Assembly: GCA_934613505.1 (NCBI GenBank)
Contig: CAKTTB010000004.1
Location: forward strand, 1-64,000
From: an uncultured Oscillospiraceae bacterium
GTDB taxonomy: Bacteria; Bacillota; Clostridia; Oscillospirales; Oscillospiraceae
Length of the DNA stretch: 64,000 bases
Direction: 5' to 3'
Shown here: piece by piece, positions 49,421 to 60,611 of the stretch
Layout of the letters: each line of letters begins with the position of its first letter
Position numbering within the stretch: the first letter of the stretch is position 1
Translations under genes and position numbers: made by a program
Notes under the pieces: generated by a model
Database searches by the model: none
The model's input: the letters and a program-made list of their open reading frames with translations, nothing else
Told to the model about the DNA's origin: nothing

Positions 49421-50476
49421 TTATGTTACCAGCTTCCAGATATCTTTGAAGGTGACGAACGCCATAAAGCCCAGCAGCAGGATCATGCCCGCGGCGTGGA
49501 TATAGCCCTCGTATTTGGATGGGATCTTTTTCTTCGTGACGGCGGCAAACACCGTATTGACCAGCAGCAGGAAGACGCGCCCGCCGTCCAGCGCGGGCAG
49601 GGGCAGCATGTTCATGACAGCCAGATTGATCGCGATGAACGCGCCGAGATATAGAACGTTCAGAATGCCGTCTGCTGTCGTGGCGGCGGCTTCGCCGGTC
49701 TGCGCAATGGCCGAGACGACGCCGACCGGCCCGGACATGTCATTGACCGAGACCGCACCTGAGATCAGATCCCCGAGGCTCATCCACACGAGCCGCGCAA
49801 AATCCAGCGCGGTATACCACGTGTTTTTGAGGACCGTCCCGACGGTCTTCTCCTCATAACCAAAATACAGGCCGTATTTATACTGCTGCACGCCGTCCAC
49901 GTCATAAAGCCGCTGCTGCATAGAGAAATCCTGCAGCTCCACGAGCTTTCCGTCCCGCTTCACGACGAGATCGTAGTAGCCTGTCTTATTGCGCGCCAGA
50001 AGCGTGCCGACGTCCGAGTAGATATACACGCGGCGGCCGTCGATCTTATAAAGCTCGTCGCCGACCTGCAGACCCTGCTCCGACTGCAGCTCGCAGCCGT
50101 CAAAAAAGCCGGAGATCTTCGCGGTCGAGAAGCCTGCCACGCAGGAATAAATGATGGTCAGCACCACAAGACCCGTCAGAAAGTTCATAAAGGAGCCGGC
50201 CGAGAGAATGATCAGCCGCTTCCACCAGGCCTTTGAGGTGAACGCGCGGGGATTGTCGGACGCTTCATCCTCGCCCTCCATGGCGCAGTAGCCGCCGACC
50301 GGGATACAGCGCAGGGCATAGAGCGTCTCGCCGCGCTGCTTTTTGACGATGGCCGGACCCATGCAGATGGAAAACTCGTTCACCTGCACATCCAGCGCCT
50401 TGGCGGCCAAAAAGTGCCCGAGCTCGTGGATGAAGATGAGAAAGCCGAAGATGAGAATTGCGATGAGAATATACAT
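49421..50476 (-). CDS. rseP: Site-2 intramembrane metalloprotease
   Basis: RseP/RasP-type S2P protease. The 351-residue protein has the zinc motif HELGH (residues 18-22) in the first helix, a PDZ domain (about 115-190), and LPLPALDGGR in the third core helix with the final Asp ligand. Substrates are likely anti-sigma factors or signal-peptide remnants. I start at 50476, with AGGTGA upstream. Confidence 0.94.
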   Translation of the reverse strand: MYILIAILIFGFLIFIHELGHFLAAKALDVQVNEFSICMGPAIVKKQRGETLYALRCIPVGGYCAMEGEDEASDNPRAFTSKAWWKRLIILSAGSFMNFLTGLVVLTIIYSCVAGFSTAKISGFFDGCELQSEQGLQVGDELYKIDGRRVYIYSDVGTLLARNKTGYYDLVVKRDGKLVELQDFSMQQRLYDVDGVQQYKYGLYFGYEEKTVGTVLKNTWYTALDFARLVWMSLGDLISGAVSVNDMSGPVGVVSAIAQTGEAAATTADGILNVLYLGAFIAINLAVMNMLPLPALDGGRVFLLLVNTVFAAVTKKKIPSKYEGYIHAAGMILLLGFMAFVTFKDIWKLVT

Positions 50477-50480
50477 GAAA

Positions 50481-51632
50481 TCACCTGAACAGAAAAGCTT
50501 CGCGGGTATGGATGCGGGCAAGGCGGTCGGCGGCAAAAATATCGTCCAGCGTCGGCTCCTGCACAACCGGCAGCGCAAGCGCGCGGGAAACGGCGTCCGC
50601 GATGTCATAGAACCGGATGTTGTCCTGCAGGAACAGGGAGACAGCCTCTTCATTGGCCGCGTTCATCGCCGTGCAGGCCGTGCCGCCCAGCTTTGCCGCC
50701 TCTTTGGCAAGGGCAAAGCAGGGGAACGCCGCTTCGTCGATGGGATCAAAGGTCAGAGGGCCGCAGGTAAGAAGATCGAGCGCCGGCGCAGGGTTGTGCA
50801 GCCGGTTCGGATAGGTCATGGCAAGGCCGATGGGGATGCGCATATCCGGCACGCCCAACTGCGCCAGGACGGCTCCGTCAACAAATTCGACCAGCGAATG
50901 CACGACCGACTGCCGGTGGATGACGGCGGTGACCTTGGAAAGCGGCAGATCATACAGCCGCATGGCCTCGATGATCTCCAGCCCCTTGTTCATGAGCGTC
51001 GCGCAGTCGACGGTGATCTTCGCACCCATTTTCCAGTTGGGGTGACGCAGCGCGTCGGACCTGGTCACGGATGATAGCGCCTCGCGGTCCTTCCCGAAAA
51101 ACGGCCCGCCGGAGCAGGTCAAAATCAGCCGCTTGACTTCGCGTCGGTCCCGGCAGCCCATGAGGCACTGGAAAATGGCCGAATGCTCGGAATCGACCGG
51201 GATGATCTCTGCGCCGGAGGCCTTTGCGGCGGCCTGCATGATGGGGCCGGCACAGACCATCGTCTCCTTGTTGGCAAGCGCGATGCGCTTTTTCTCATGA
51301 ATGGCCGTGAGCGTGGGCCGCAGGGCGGCAAAGCCGCATACCGCTGCCACGACGGTATCTGCCTCCGGCAGAGCCGCCGCTTCGCACAGTGCATCGCTGC
51401 CGGCGAGTACCCTTATATTCATATCCGCAAGACGCGTCTTTAATTCCTCCGCAGCGGCGGGATCGGCCATTACGGCCAGCTTCGGCCGGTATCTGCGGCA
51501 CTGCGTCTCCAGAAGCTCCACGTTCCGCTCCGCGGTCAGCGCCGCGGCAGATAACCCCAGCTCGTCCGCGACAGACAGCGTCTGCCGCCCGATCGAGCCG
51601 GTGGAGCCGAGAATCACCATTGTTTTCGTCAT
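50481..51632 (-). CDS. dxr: 1-deoxy-D-xylulose 5-phosphate reductoisomerase
   Basis: Second step of the MEP pathway, NADPH-dependent. The 383 residues include GSTGSIGRQTLSV (NADPH loop), ANKETMV, DSEHSAIFQC with the metal-binding Asp/Glu, LTCSGGPF, and KMGAKITVDCATLMNKGLE. It overlaps cdsA by 4 bases and precedes rseP by 4. Confidence 0.97.
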   Translation of the reverse strand: MTKTMVILGSTGSIGRQTLSVADELGLSAAALTAERNVELLETQCRRYRPKLAVMADPAAAEELKTRLADMNIRVLAGSDALCEAAALPEADTVVAAVCGFAALRPTLTAIHEKKRIALANKETMVCAGPIMQAAAKASGAEIIPVDSEHSAIFQCLMGCRDRREVKRLILTCSGGPFFGKDREALSSVTRSDALRHPNWKMGAKITVDCATLMNKGLEIIEAMRLYDLPLSKVTAVIHRQSVVHSLVEFVDGAVLAQLGVPDMRIPIGLAMTYPNRLHNPAPALDLLTCGPLTFDPIDEAAFPCFALAKEAAKLGGTACTAMNAANEEAVSLFLQDNIRFYDIADAVSRALALPVVQEPTLDDIFAADRLARIHTREAFLFR

Positions 51633-52459
51633 ACCAGCTTCTCCAGTAAAAACAGCATTGCATACACGACGGGCGCGATAAAGAGCGTGGAATCAAACCG
51701 GTCAAGGACGCCGCCGTGCGTCAGGAAAATGTGACTGTAGTCCTTGATGCCCGCCTCGCGCTTAATGAGGCTCGTCGAAAGATCGCCCAGCTGGCCGAAG
51801 AGGTTGGCGACCACGCCGGTGACGATCAAAAACCACACGGGAAGATGCAGCCACCAGATGTGCTTTGCGGCAAGCCCCAAAATCACCATGCCGAGCGCAC
51901 TGCCGATGGGACCCGCGATAAAGCCTGCCCACGTCTTGTTGGGACTCACGTGCGGGGCGAATTTTTTATGGCCGAAGGCCATGCCGCCCAGCATCGAAAA
52001 GCTGTCGCCGATGAACGCGATGACAAACGGCATCAGGACGCACGCGGGCGAAACATTGCGCAGAAGCGCGATGCAGCTGTACATCGCCGGGAACAGAAGC
52101 CCGCCGACGATGCAGACGGCCACGGTGGCAAATGGCAGCGCCGTTTCCTTTCCGTGCGTCACGACTGCAATGAAAAACAGCGCCGCGACGAAAATATACG
52201 CGCACACGAGATACAGCCGCCCGCCCGTTTCTGTCCACCAGCCGTCCATTGAGATGTATGCCACCGTCAGGACAGCCATCAGCATCGTCAGCCCATAGAC
52301 GAGCGGCGTAACATGCTTGCCCGCTGTATGCAGCAGCTCCCACGCGGCAGCCGCCGCGATGGCCGCGGTCAGGATCCATGTGGCGACAGGCGGCAGGATG
52401 ACGAGTACAACGATCAGAAGCGGCACGCCGACGGCGGCCACGAGAAGTCTCTGTTTCAT
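51629..52459 (-). CDS. cdsA: Phosphatidate cytidylyltransferase
   Basis: Makes CDP-diacylglycerol for phospholipid synthesis in the membrane. The 276-residue protein has about eight hydrophobic helices, the FIGDSFSMLGGMAFGHKKF and SPNKTWAGFIAGP region, and the C-terminal signature KDYSHIFLTHGGVLDRFDS. It overlaps uppS by 4 bases. Confidence 0.95.
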   Translation of the reverse strand: MKQRLLVAAVGVPLLIVVLVILPPVATWILTAAIAAAAAWELLHTAGKHVTPLVYGLTMLMAVLTVAYISMDGWWTETGGRLYLVCAYIFVAALFFIAVVTHGKETALPFATVAVCIVGGLLFPAMYSCIALLRNVSPACVLMPFVIAFIGDSFSMLGGMAFGHKKFAPHVSPNKTWAGFIAGPIGSALGMVILGLAAKHIWWLHLPVWFLIVTGVVANLFGQLGDLSTSLIKREAGIKDYSHIFLTHGGVLDRFDSTLFIAPVVYAMLFLLEKLV

Positions 52460-53166
52460 TTGCGACCTCCAAACCGGCGCTCGCGGGAGCGGTAGGACGC
52501 GATCGCCTTGTCGAGTTCTTTTTCATCAAAATCGGGCCAGAGGACGTCCGTAAAATAATACTCGGCATACGCCGACTGCCACAGCAGGAAGTTGGACGTG
52601 CGGATCTCGCCCGAGGGCCGGATGATCAGCTCCGGGTCGGGGATGCCGTCGGTATAGAGATAGTGCGCGAAATCGCACTCCGTCAGTTCCTCCGGCGTTT
52701 TCAGCCCCTTTACGCAGTCGGCGGCAAAGCGCCGCGCGGCGTGAACAATCTCGTCCCGGCCGCCGTAATTGATGCAGATATTGGCCTGAAAGCCCTGATA
52801 GTGCGTGGAGAGCTCGTCCGTGCGGGCGATGAGTGCGCGCAGCTTCGGCGAGATCGGCCCAAGCTCACCCAGGACCTTCAGCCGGATATGATCCTGCTCC
52901 ATCTCGTCGATGGCCTCGTGCAGGTATTTTTCAAACAGCGCCATGATGGCCTGCACCTCGTCCTGCGAGCGCTTCCAGTTCTCCGTGGAGAACGCGTAGA
53001 CCGTCAGATATTCGACGCCGAGATTTTTGCAGTAGGTCGCGATGCGGCGGAACGTCTCCGAGCCGGCCGCGTGACCCATTTTGCGCGGCAGCCCGCGCTG
53101 TTTTGCCCAGCGGCCGTTGCCGTCCATGATGATGGCGATGTGCCGGGGCAGAGCGTTGTTTTCCAT
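52456..53166 (-). CDS. uppS: Undecaprenyl diphosphate synthase
   Basis: Builds the C55 lipid carrier for wall synthesis. The 236 residues begin with HIAIIMDGNGRWAKQRG (catalytic Asp and substrate loop), followed by YLTVYAFSTENWKR, and end with DPELIIRPSGEIRTSNFLLW. The start at 53166 has only a weak AAAGGC site and lies behind a hairpin, so it may be expressed less than frr. Confidence 0.96.
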   Translation of the reverse strand: MENNALPRHIAIIMDGNGRWAKQRGLPRKMGHAAGSETFRRIATYCKNLGVEYLTVYAFSTENWKRSQDEVQAIMALFEKYLHEAIDEMEQDHIRLKVLGELGPISPKLRALIARTDELSTHYQGFQANICINYGGRDEIVHAARRFAADCVKGLKTPEELTECDFAHYLYTDGIPDPELIIRPSGEIRTSNFLLWQSAYAEYYFTDVLWPDFDEKELDKAIASYRSRERRFGGRK

Positions 53167-53186
53167 GATAAACAGCCTTTCACGAC

Positions 53187-53210
53187 AAAAGCCGCCGTCC
53201 GGCGGCTTTT
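53187..53210. terminator. Hairpin between frr and uppS
   Basis: AAAAGCCGCCG / CGGCGGCTTTT. In the direction of the operon it ends GGCGGCTTTT, so it could act as a partial terminator between frr and uppS. Confidence 0.65.
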
Positions 53211-53212
53211 TA

Positions 53213-53403
53213 TCTGCCCAAAAGCCGGGGCTTTTGGGCAATCTGGTTGCGCCGGCTGCATCGCAAAGTTTTGGCCGCATAGCGGCCAAAATTCACGTTT
53301 GCCGGCGAGCAGTATTTTTGCCGAGAGCAGGGGCTCCCGTCAAAAATGAGTTCTATTTTATTTGCGCCTGCGGGCGCAAACTCTGCGAGGCGCTTAGCCG
53401 CGC
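53213..53403. repeat. Hairpin-dense spacer between frr and uppS
   Basis: At least three perfect stems lie in this 190-bp gap: TGCCCAAAAGCC / GGCTTTTGGGCA (53215-53240), TTTTGGCCGC / GCGGCCAAAA (53269-53292) and TTTGCGCC / GGGCGCAAA (53367-53386). No gene is seen. The spacer is odd within an operon whose other joints are under 10 bases. Confidence 0.6.
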
Positions 53404-53955
53404 TTAGATCTCCATCAGTTCCTTTTCCTTCTTGGCGCACATCTCGTCGATCTTCTTGACGTGCTTGTCGGTCAGGTCCTGAATGTCCTTTTCGGCCTTC
53501 TTCTGGTCGTCCTCGGTCATTTCACCCTTCTTCTGCGCCTTCTTGACGGTGTCAACGGCGTCGCGGCGGATGTTGCGGACGGCGACCTTGGCGTCCTCGG
53601 CGTACTTGCGGACCTGCTTGATGAGATCCTTGCGGCGCTCCTCAGTCAGCTGCGGGAAGACAAGGCGGATGACGCGGCCGTCATTCTGCGGGTTGATGCC
53701 GAGATCGGAGGTCTGAATGGCCTTCTCAATGGCCTTGAGAAGCGAGCCGTCCCACGGCTGGATGACGAGCGTGCGAGGGTCGGGAGACGAGACCGTGCCG
53801 ACCTGATTGATGGGGCTGGGCTGGCCGTAGTATTCTACCGTGATGCGGTCAAGCACCTGCGCGTTGGCGCGGCCGGCGCGCACAGCACCGAAGTCGGAGG
53901 CGAGAACCTCCAGAGTCTTTTCCATTTTGCGCTGAAATTCCTTGAGATCTGCCAT
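53404..53955 (-). CDS. frr: Ribosome recycling factor
   Basis: Splits post-termination ribosomes with EF-G. The 183-residue protein has the long three-helix bundle with the hallmark [19 protein letters not shown], the [11 protein letters not shown] loop and the C-terminal [10 protein letters not shown] helix. It is 1 base after pyrH. Confidence 0.97.
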   Translation of the reverse strand: MADLKEFQRKMEKTLEVLASDFGAVRAGRANAQVLDRITVEYYGQPSPINQVGTVSSPDPRTLVIQPWDGSLLKAIEKAIQTSDLGINPQNDGRVIRLVFPQLTEERRKDLIKQVRKYAEDAKVAVRNIRRDAVDTVKKAQKKGEMTEDDQKKAEKDIQDLTDKHVKKIDEMCAKKEKELMEI

Positions 53956-53956
53956 A

Positions 53957-54679
53957 TTAAAGTTCCTCCTTTACAATGGTTCCGATCGGCTCGCCCATGA
54001 CGACGCGCAGGATGTTCTGCGGATCTTTGAGGGCAAAGACCTGAACGGGGATATGATTGTCCATGGAAAGCGATGTCGCCGTGGTGTCCATGACGGCCAG
54101 ATGACGGGCCAGCACCTCGTCGTAGGTGATGGCGTCATACTTGACGGCATTCGGATCCTTGGCGGGGTCGGCGGAATAGACGCCGTCGATGTTCTTGGCG
54201 AGCAGGATGGCGTCGGCATTGATCTCCGCCGCGCGCAGCACCGCGCCGGTGTCGGTGGAGAAGAAGGGATTGCCGGTGCCGCAGCCGAAAATAACGACGC
54301 GGCCCTTTTCAAGGTGCCGGATGGCCTTGCTGCGGATATAGGGTTCTGCAATCTGGTTCATGGCGATGGCGGTCTGTACCCGGACCTCAACGCCGCGCTG
54401 CTCGAGGCAGTCGGCCACGGCCAGCGCGTTGATGACCGTCGCGAGCATGCCCATATGGTCCGCGCGCGTGCGCTCCATCTTGCCGCCGCCGTCCTTGACG
54501 CCGCGCCAGAAGTTGCCGCCGCCGACCACAACGCCGATCTGCACGCCGGCCGCCACACACTGCTTGATCACGTCGCACACGCCGCCGATGACGGAAAAGT
54601 CCAGCCCGCGGTGCGCGTCTCCGGCCAGCGCTTCGCCGCTGATCTTCAGAAGGACGCGTTTATATTTTGGTTCGCTCAT
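53957..54679 (-). CDS. pyrH: UMP kinase
   Basis: Phosphorylates UMP to UDP; amino-acid-kinase fold, 240 residues. Visible are KISGEALAG (phosphate loop), [29 protein letters not shown] and the [11 protein letters not shown] uridine-binding segment. It heads the operon running to polC. The divergent region to glnS (205 bp) carries promoters. Confidence 0.97.
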   Translation of the reverse strand: MSEPKYKRVLLKISGEALAGDAHRGLDFSVIGGVCDVIKQCVAAGVQIGVVVGGGNFWRGVKDGGGKMERTRADHMGMLATVINALAVADCLEQRGVEVRVQTAIAMNQIAEPYIRSKAIRHLEKGRVVIFGCGTGNPFFSTDTGAVLRAAEINADAILLAKNIDGVYSADPAKDPNAVKYDAITYDEVLARHLAVMDTTATSLSMDNHIPVQVFALKDPQNILRVVMGEPIGTIVKEEL

Positions 54680-54813
54680 AATCTGAAACTCTCTCCTTTT
54701 TAACTTCTCGTCTATTTTATAATAGAATGGCCGAGTTGAAAAGAGGGAAAATCATTTTTTCCGGGAATGTTTTCATTTTTTTCACATTCCGGCATGTTTG
54801 CGTGATTTCGTGA

Positions 54814-54842
54814 TTGCGCTTTCTGCGCGCGTCGGGTATAAT
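54814..54842 (+). promoter_or_regulatory. glnS promoter
   Basis: TTGCGC (54814-54819), 17 bases, TATAAT (54837-54842). Confidence 0.75.
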
Positions 54843-54884
54843 GAATAAATTCAGTACAAGATAAGCATCCGGAGGAGTTCAAAT

Positions 54885-56612
<1,728 letters not shown>

Positions 56613-56615
56613 GCA

Positions 56616-56663
56616 AATAAAACAATCAGCCGCAGGCATTCGCCTGCGGCTGATTGTTTTATT
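56616..56663. terminator. Bidirectional terminator, glnS / citrate synthase
   Basis: A 22-bp perfect stem with an ATTC loop (arms 56616-56637 and 56642-56663) has an A-rich left and T-rich right flank. The citrate synthase stop lies within it. Confidence 0.95.
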
Positions 56664-58020
56664 CGCGTTCCTCGATCGGGGTATACGGAACCTGTCTGAG
56701 CCTTGCGCGGTAGGCCGGGCGCATGATGCGGTTGCCGGTGGCAAGCTCTTCGAGCCGGTGGGCGCACCAGCCGGAGATGCGGGCCGTGGCAAACAGCGGC
56801 GTGTACATTTCCTCCGGGATATCCAGCATGCTGTAGATGAGGCCGGAATACATGTCGACATTCGCACACATGGGGATCGTCTGGTGCTTGCGCGCCATGA
56901 TCTTCGGGATGCCGAGCTGCTCGATGCGTTCCATCAGTTCCAGCTCATCGGCGCGGCCCTTTTCGCGCGCCAGCGCCGCGGCATACTTCTGGATGACGAT
57001 CGCGCGCGGGTCGGACATGGTATAGACCGCGTGGCCGAGACCGTAGATCTTACCGGAGCGGTCACCGGCTTCGCCGTCGAGGATCCGGTCGAGATATGCG
57101 CCGAGCGCTTCGTCCGTCGGCGTCAGGCCGACATTTTCGCGGATATCGCGGTACATCTGCATGACCTTGGCGTTCGCGCCGCCGTGCAACGGGCCTTTGA
57201 GCGAGCCGACCGCACCGGCGATGGCACTGTAGGTATCGGTGCCGGAGGACGTCATGGCGCGGCAGACAAAGGTGGAGTTGTTGCTGGAATGCTCCGCGTG
57301 CAGGATCAGCATGAGATCGAGCAGGTGCGATTCCTCCGGCGTATAGGCCTTATCGGGCCGGATCATGCGCAGGATATTCTCCGCCACGGACAATTCCGGC
57401 TCCGGATTGTGGAGGATCAGGGAAGTGCCGTCAAAATAGTGCCGCTTGGCCGCCAGCGCGTTGGCCGCGATCAGCGGGAAGCGGGCGATCAGGCCGATGG
57501 ACTGCCGCAGAACGTTCTGCAGGGACGTATCGTCCGCCTGCTCGTCATAGGAATACAGGCCCAGAACACTGCGGGCCAGCTGGTTCATGATGTTGCGGCT
57601 GGGTGCCTTGAGGATCATGTCCTCGGTGAAGGCGGCGGGCATGCTGCGCGCGCGGGCCATGACGTCGTTGAAGAGCTTCTGCTGCTGCCTCGTCGGCAGA
57701 TGGCCGAGGAGCAGGAGGTAGGCCACCTCTTCATAGCCGAAGGTACCGTTCGTCCGGTGGGCCGTCACGATATCCTCGACGCTGATGCCGCGGTAATAGA
57801 GCTTGCCGGGCATCGGCACGCGCTCGCCGTCCATCATATAGTAGCCCTGGACGCTGCCGACCTGGCTGACGCCGATGATCACACCGGTGCCGTCGGCGTT
57901 TCGCAGACCGCGCTTGATGCTCTGGTCGGCGAAATACTCCGCAGGGATCGCGTAATCCTGCGCAAGCGTCTGGCTCAGCTGTGCAATATCGTTTCTCAGA
58001 AGTTCGTTCTGCTCTGCCAT
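56659..58020 (-). CDS. gltA: Citrate synthase
   Basis: Condenses acetyl-CoA and oxaloacetate. It has 453 residues of the Si-type family: catalytic His residues in ILHAEHSSNNSTFVCR / GPLHGGANAKVM and YGLGHAVYT, and Asp in MCANVDMYSG. I start at 58020, with GGAGGGTGATCCCC upstream. It stands alone; no aconitase or isocitrate dehydrogenase is next to it, so it may serve glutamate synthesis. Confidence 0.94.
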   Translation of the reverse strand: MAEQNELLRNDIAQLSQTLAQDYAIPAEYFADQSIKRGLRNADGTGVIIGVSQVGSVQGYYMMDGERVPMPGKLYYRGISVEDIVTAHRTNGTFGYEEVAYLLLLGHLPTRQQQKLFNDVMARARSMPAAFTEDMILKAPSRNIMNQLARSVLGLYSYDEQADDTSLQNVLRQSIGLIARFPLIAANALAAKRHYFDGTSLILHNPEPELSVAENILRMIRPDKAYTPEESHLLDLMLILHAEHSSNNSTFVCRAMTSSGTDTYSAIAGAVGSLKGPLHGGANAKVMQMYRDIRENVGLTPTDEALGAYLDRILDGEAGDRSGKIYGLGHAVYTMSDPRAIVIQKYAAALAREKGRADELELMERIEQLGIPKIMARKHQTIPMCANVDMYSGLIYSMLDIPEEMYTPLFATARISGWCAHRLEELATGNRIMRPAYRARLRQVPYTPIEERE

Positions 58021-58186
58021 GGGGATCACCCTCCTGCAAGTTTTGTTTTCTGCATTATACAAAACCGAGTCTCAAAATGCAAGAGTATTTTTTGATTTAT
58101 TCATATATTTTCGATTTTATCAAATTATTGCCCGTTTTCATCATATAAAATGCAAGTTAAATTTCTTTTCGATTCTATTCGAATTA

Positions 58187-58222
58187 AAAAATGCAGGCCG
58201 ACTTTCGTCAGCCTGCATTTTT
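58187..58222 (-). terminator. Terminator of the ABC exporter operon
   Basis: AAAAATGCAGGC / GCCTGCATTTTT, 12 bp; on the minus strand a T-run follows. The stop codon of the last small gene is inside the loop. Confidence 0.9.
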
Positions 58223-58375
58223 GCGGGTCTCCAGCAGCGCCGTGAGCCGGTCTGTCAGCGTCCACACACCTGCGATCAATCCCAGCAGCAGCGCTGCCGG
58301 GATCGCCAGCACGCCGATCAGCGCCAGCCCCAGATAAAAGATCCCGCCGGAAAGCCCGGATCTCGCTTTTTTCAT
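58208..58375 (-). CDS. Small membrane protein (55 aa), end of ABC operon
   Basis: Starts MKKARSGLSGG, then one long hydrophobic stretch (about residues 12-37) and a polar end LTALLETRKNAG. Its ATG overlaps the stop of the preceding 71-residue gene (ATGA), and its own stop lies in the terminator. Translational coupling makes it a real part of the operon. No family recognised. Confidence 0.65.
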   Translation of the reverse strand: MKKARSGLSGGIFYLGLALIGVLAIPAALLLGLIAGVWTLTDRLTALLETRKNAG

Positions 58376-58587
58376 GGTATTACTGTGCATAGTTCCAGTT
58401 TCCCCCGTGCAAGCGTCCACACGTCCCGCAGCCAGTGGAAAAAGTCCTCGAGATTGCGGACCGTCTGCTGCACGCCGACCTCTGCACAATTGCCGAACAC
58501 TGCTCTGGCCGCGCAGCAGGTCATGCCGATGAGCAGCGCCGCGATCAGCACCAATACCAACACCAGACGCACAAGCAGACGGATCAT
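58372..58587 (-). CDS. Small membrane protein (71 aa) coupled to ABC permease
   Basis: Starts MIRLLVRLVLVLVLIAALLIGMTCC (one transmembrane helix with a Cys pair at its outer end), followed by an amphipathic soluble tail with two Cys. The Cys in LIGMTCC could allow lipid attachment or disulfide formation. ATGA overlap with the permease stop and with the next small gene. No homologue recognised. Confidence 0.7.
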   Translation of the reverse strand: MIRLLVRLVLVLVLIAALLIGMTCCAARAVFGNCAEVGVQQTVRNLEDFFHWLRDVWTLARGKLELCTVIP

Positions 58588-60611
58588 GCAGCATCCTCCT
58601 TTGCGCCCGCGACGATGGAATAATACGAATTGGATGTGATGCGGTAGACGATGGTATAGAAGACCGCGTAGACCGCGAAGGTAATGACCGTCGTGCCGAT
58701 GAGCAGCTTCAGGTCCGTGAGGTTGAAGAGCACGAGCATCTTATGCACGAACGGGAACGCAAAGCCCAGATGCAGCCCCGCAAACAGAAGCGGCAGGAAG
58801 AAGACCAGCAGCAGCTGCGAGTTGATGGACTTGCGGATGTCCGTCTTCGTCATGCCCACGCGCTGCATGATCTCGAACCGCGCCTGATCCTCATAGCCCT
58901 CGGAGACCTGCTTATAATAAAGGATCAGAACCGCTGCGGCGAGGAAGACGATACTCAGCAGGATCGCGAGGAAGAACAGGCTTCCGTAGGTGCCCTGGAA
59001 ATCATCGCGATTGAACGCCAGAGACTCCACCGTGTAGAATGCATAGGTCAGCCCCTCCTTGTTGTCTGCAAACGTCCCCAGCACATCGGCGACGAATGCG
59101 ATCTGCGCTTCGTCCGGGCTGGTGGAATCGAACGAATACTGCCAGCCCACGACGACCGGATAGCGGGTGTCCTGCGTCTGCAGCGCGTCGATCGCGGCGT
59201 CAAAGTCCGGGACGATGAGATAGAATGTCGTCGTGATGTTCGCGCTGTCCGCGCCAAAGCCGCCGAAGTTCGGCTGCTGCCCCTTGATCCGGTAGCACAG
59301 CTCCCCGATGTTGAGATCAGGCTGCGTGTAGGCAAGCCGCGGGCTGCAAATGTATGCCTCATCCGGCGCCAGCGTCAGGCTTTGCCCCGTCATGTGGTTG
59401 TAATCCTCCAGCGGCAGGATCGTCAGATCGACTGCGCGTTCATAGTCCATGAGCGTGCTTTTCTGCGCGCGGGTAAAGGTGTTGCCGGTGAGAAGGCCGG
59501 AGAACCATGCGCTGCGCGTATCGAACTGCTCCTGCACGTCAAGGTTGTCCTGCGCGATGACCGATTCGATCATGCCGCGCGCGATCCCGATGTTCTCCTC
59601 GTTTGCGCCGCCATCGTCCTTTACAAAGCGCAGCTCGATGGAAAGATCCTGCGGATAGCGGGTGCGCAGCGCATCCTCGGTGCCGAAGTACAGGCACGTC
59701 GTCGACGAGAGCATGACGAGCACCATCGTGGCCAGAATGCACACGGACGCGAGACCTGCGCCGTTGCGCTTCATGCGGTAGGCCATGGAGGAGACGGAGA
59801 TGAAGTGGTTCTTCTGATAGTAATACCGCTTGTTCTTCTGCAGCACACGGCACAGCAGGACGGAGCCGGAAATGAAGATCAGATACGTCCCCACAATGAC
59901 CATCAGAACGGCGATGAAGAACACGGCCAGTGCGGTCAGCGGCTGCTTGATGGTCACCGCAATATAATACGCCGCGCCGAGGATCCCAAAGCCCGCAAGG
60001 CCGAACGCCCAGTTTGCCTTCGGCGGCTTCTCGCCGTAGGACTCGCTGCGCAGCAGGGCCGCGGCGTTCGTCCGGCAGACCGTCACCAGAGAGCGCAGGA
60101 ACAGGAGGGCAAAAATGCCGAGATACAAAAGCGTCGTCATCGTGACAGCCGGTACAGAGACGGTAAAATCCATCTGCACGCTGCCCTCCACGATGTTGAT
60201 GAGCACCAGCTCAAAGAGCTTGCCGAGCAGAATACCCAGCGCTTCACCGGCCGTGATGGAGATGAGCGCCATGATGACGGCTTCCCATGCAAGGACCTTG
60301 GCTAGATTCCCCTTGCCCATGCCGAGGATGTTATAAAGGCCAAACTCCCGGTTTCTGCGGCGGATGAGGAAGGAATTCGTATAAAACAGGAACAGAACGG
60401 CGAACGCCGCCATGACGAAGCTGCCCATGCCGAGGATCATCGGCATGGCGTCGCCGCCCGGGAACGTCTTGAGGACCGGGGAGGACGCCAGCGCGAGCAG
60501 GATATACGTCATCATCACCATGCCGACGCAGGTCAGAAGGAACGGCAGATACAGCCGCTTGTTTTTCGTGATGCCCTGCCAGGCAAGGCGTGGATAGAGC
60601 TTGTGTCTCAT
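58584..60611 (-). CDS. FtsX-type ABC permease (BceB/MacB-like)
   Basis: A 675-residue permease with a first transmembrane helix, a cluster of helices at about 55-310, a large extracytoplasmic domain (about 300-510) and a C-terminal set of helices. Two FtsX core regions read NREFGLYNILGMGKGNLAKVL and QARFEIMQRVGMTKTDIRKS. BceAB-type systems export or sense cell-wall-active peptides. No two-component system is adjacent. Confidence 0.88.
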   Translation of the reverse strand: MRHKLYPRLAWQGITKNKRLYLPFLLTCVGMVMMTYILLALASSPVLKTFPGGDAMPMILGMGSFVMAAFAVLFLFYTNSFLIRRRNREFGLYNILGMGKGNLAKVLAWEAVIMALISITAGEALGILLGKLFELVLINIVEGSVQMDFTVSVPAVTMTTLLYLGIFALLFLRSLVTVCRTNAAALLRSESYGEKPPKANWAFGLAGFGILGAAYYIAVTIKQPLTALAVFFIAVLMVIVGTYLIFISGSVLLCRVLQKNKRYYYQKNHFISVSSMAYRMKRNGAGLASVCILATMVLVMLSSTTCLYFGTEDALRTRYPQDLSIELRFVKDDGGANEENIGIARGMIESVIAQDNLDVQEQFDTRSAWFSGLLTGNTFTRAQKSTLMDYERAVDLTILPLEDYNHMTGQSLTLAPDEAYICSPRLAYTQPDLNIGELCYRIKGQQPNFGGFGADSANITTTFYLIVPDFDAAIDALQTQDTRYPVVVGWQYSFDSTSPDEAQIAFVADVLGTFADNKEGLTYAFYTVESLAFNRDDFQGTYGSLFFLAILLSIVFLAAAVLILYYKQVSEGYEDQARFEIMQRVGMTKTDIRKSINSQLLLVFFLPLLFAGLHLGFAFPFVHKMLVLFNLTDLKLLIGTTVITFAVYAVFYTIVYRITSNSYYSIVAGAKEDAA

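Noticed and set aside
44057..54679. An unusual gene fusion or insertion in the pyrH-to-polC operon.
   Set aside because: Gene order, lengths and motifs match the standard clostridial arrangement. Only the frr-uppS spacer is odd and is reported separately.
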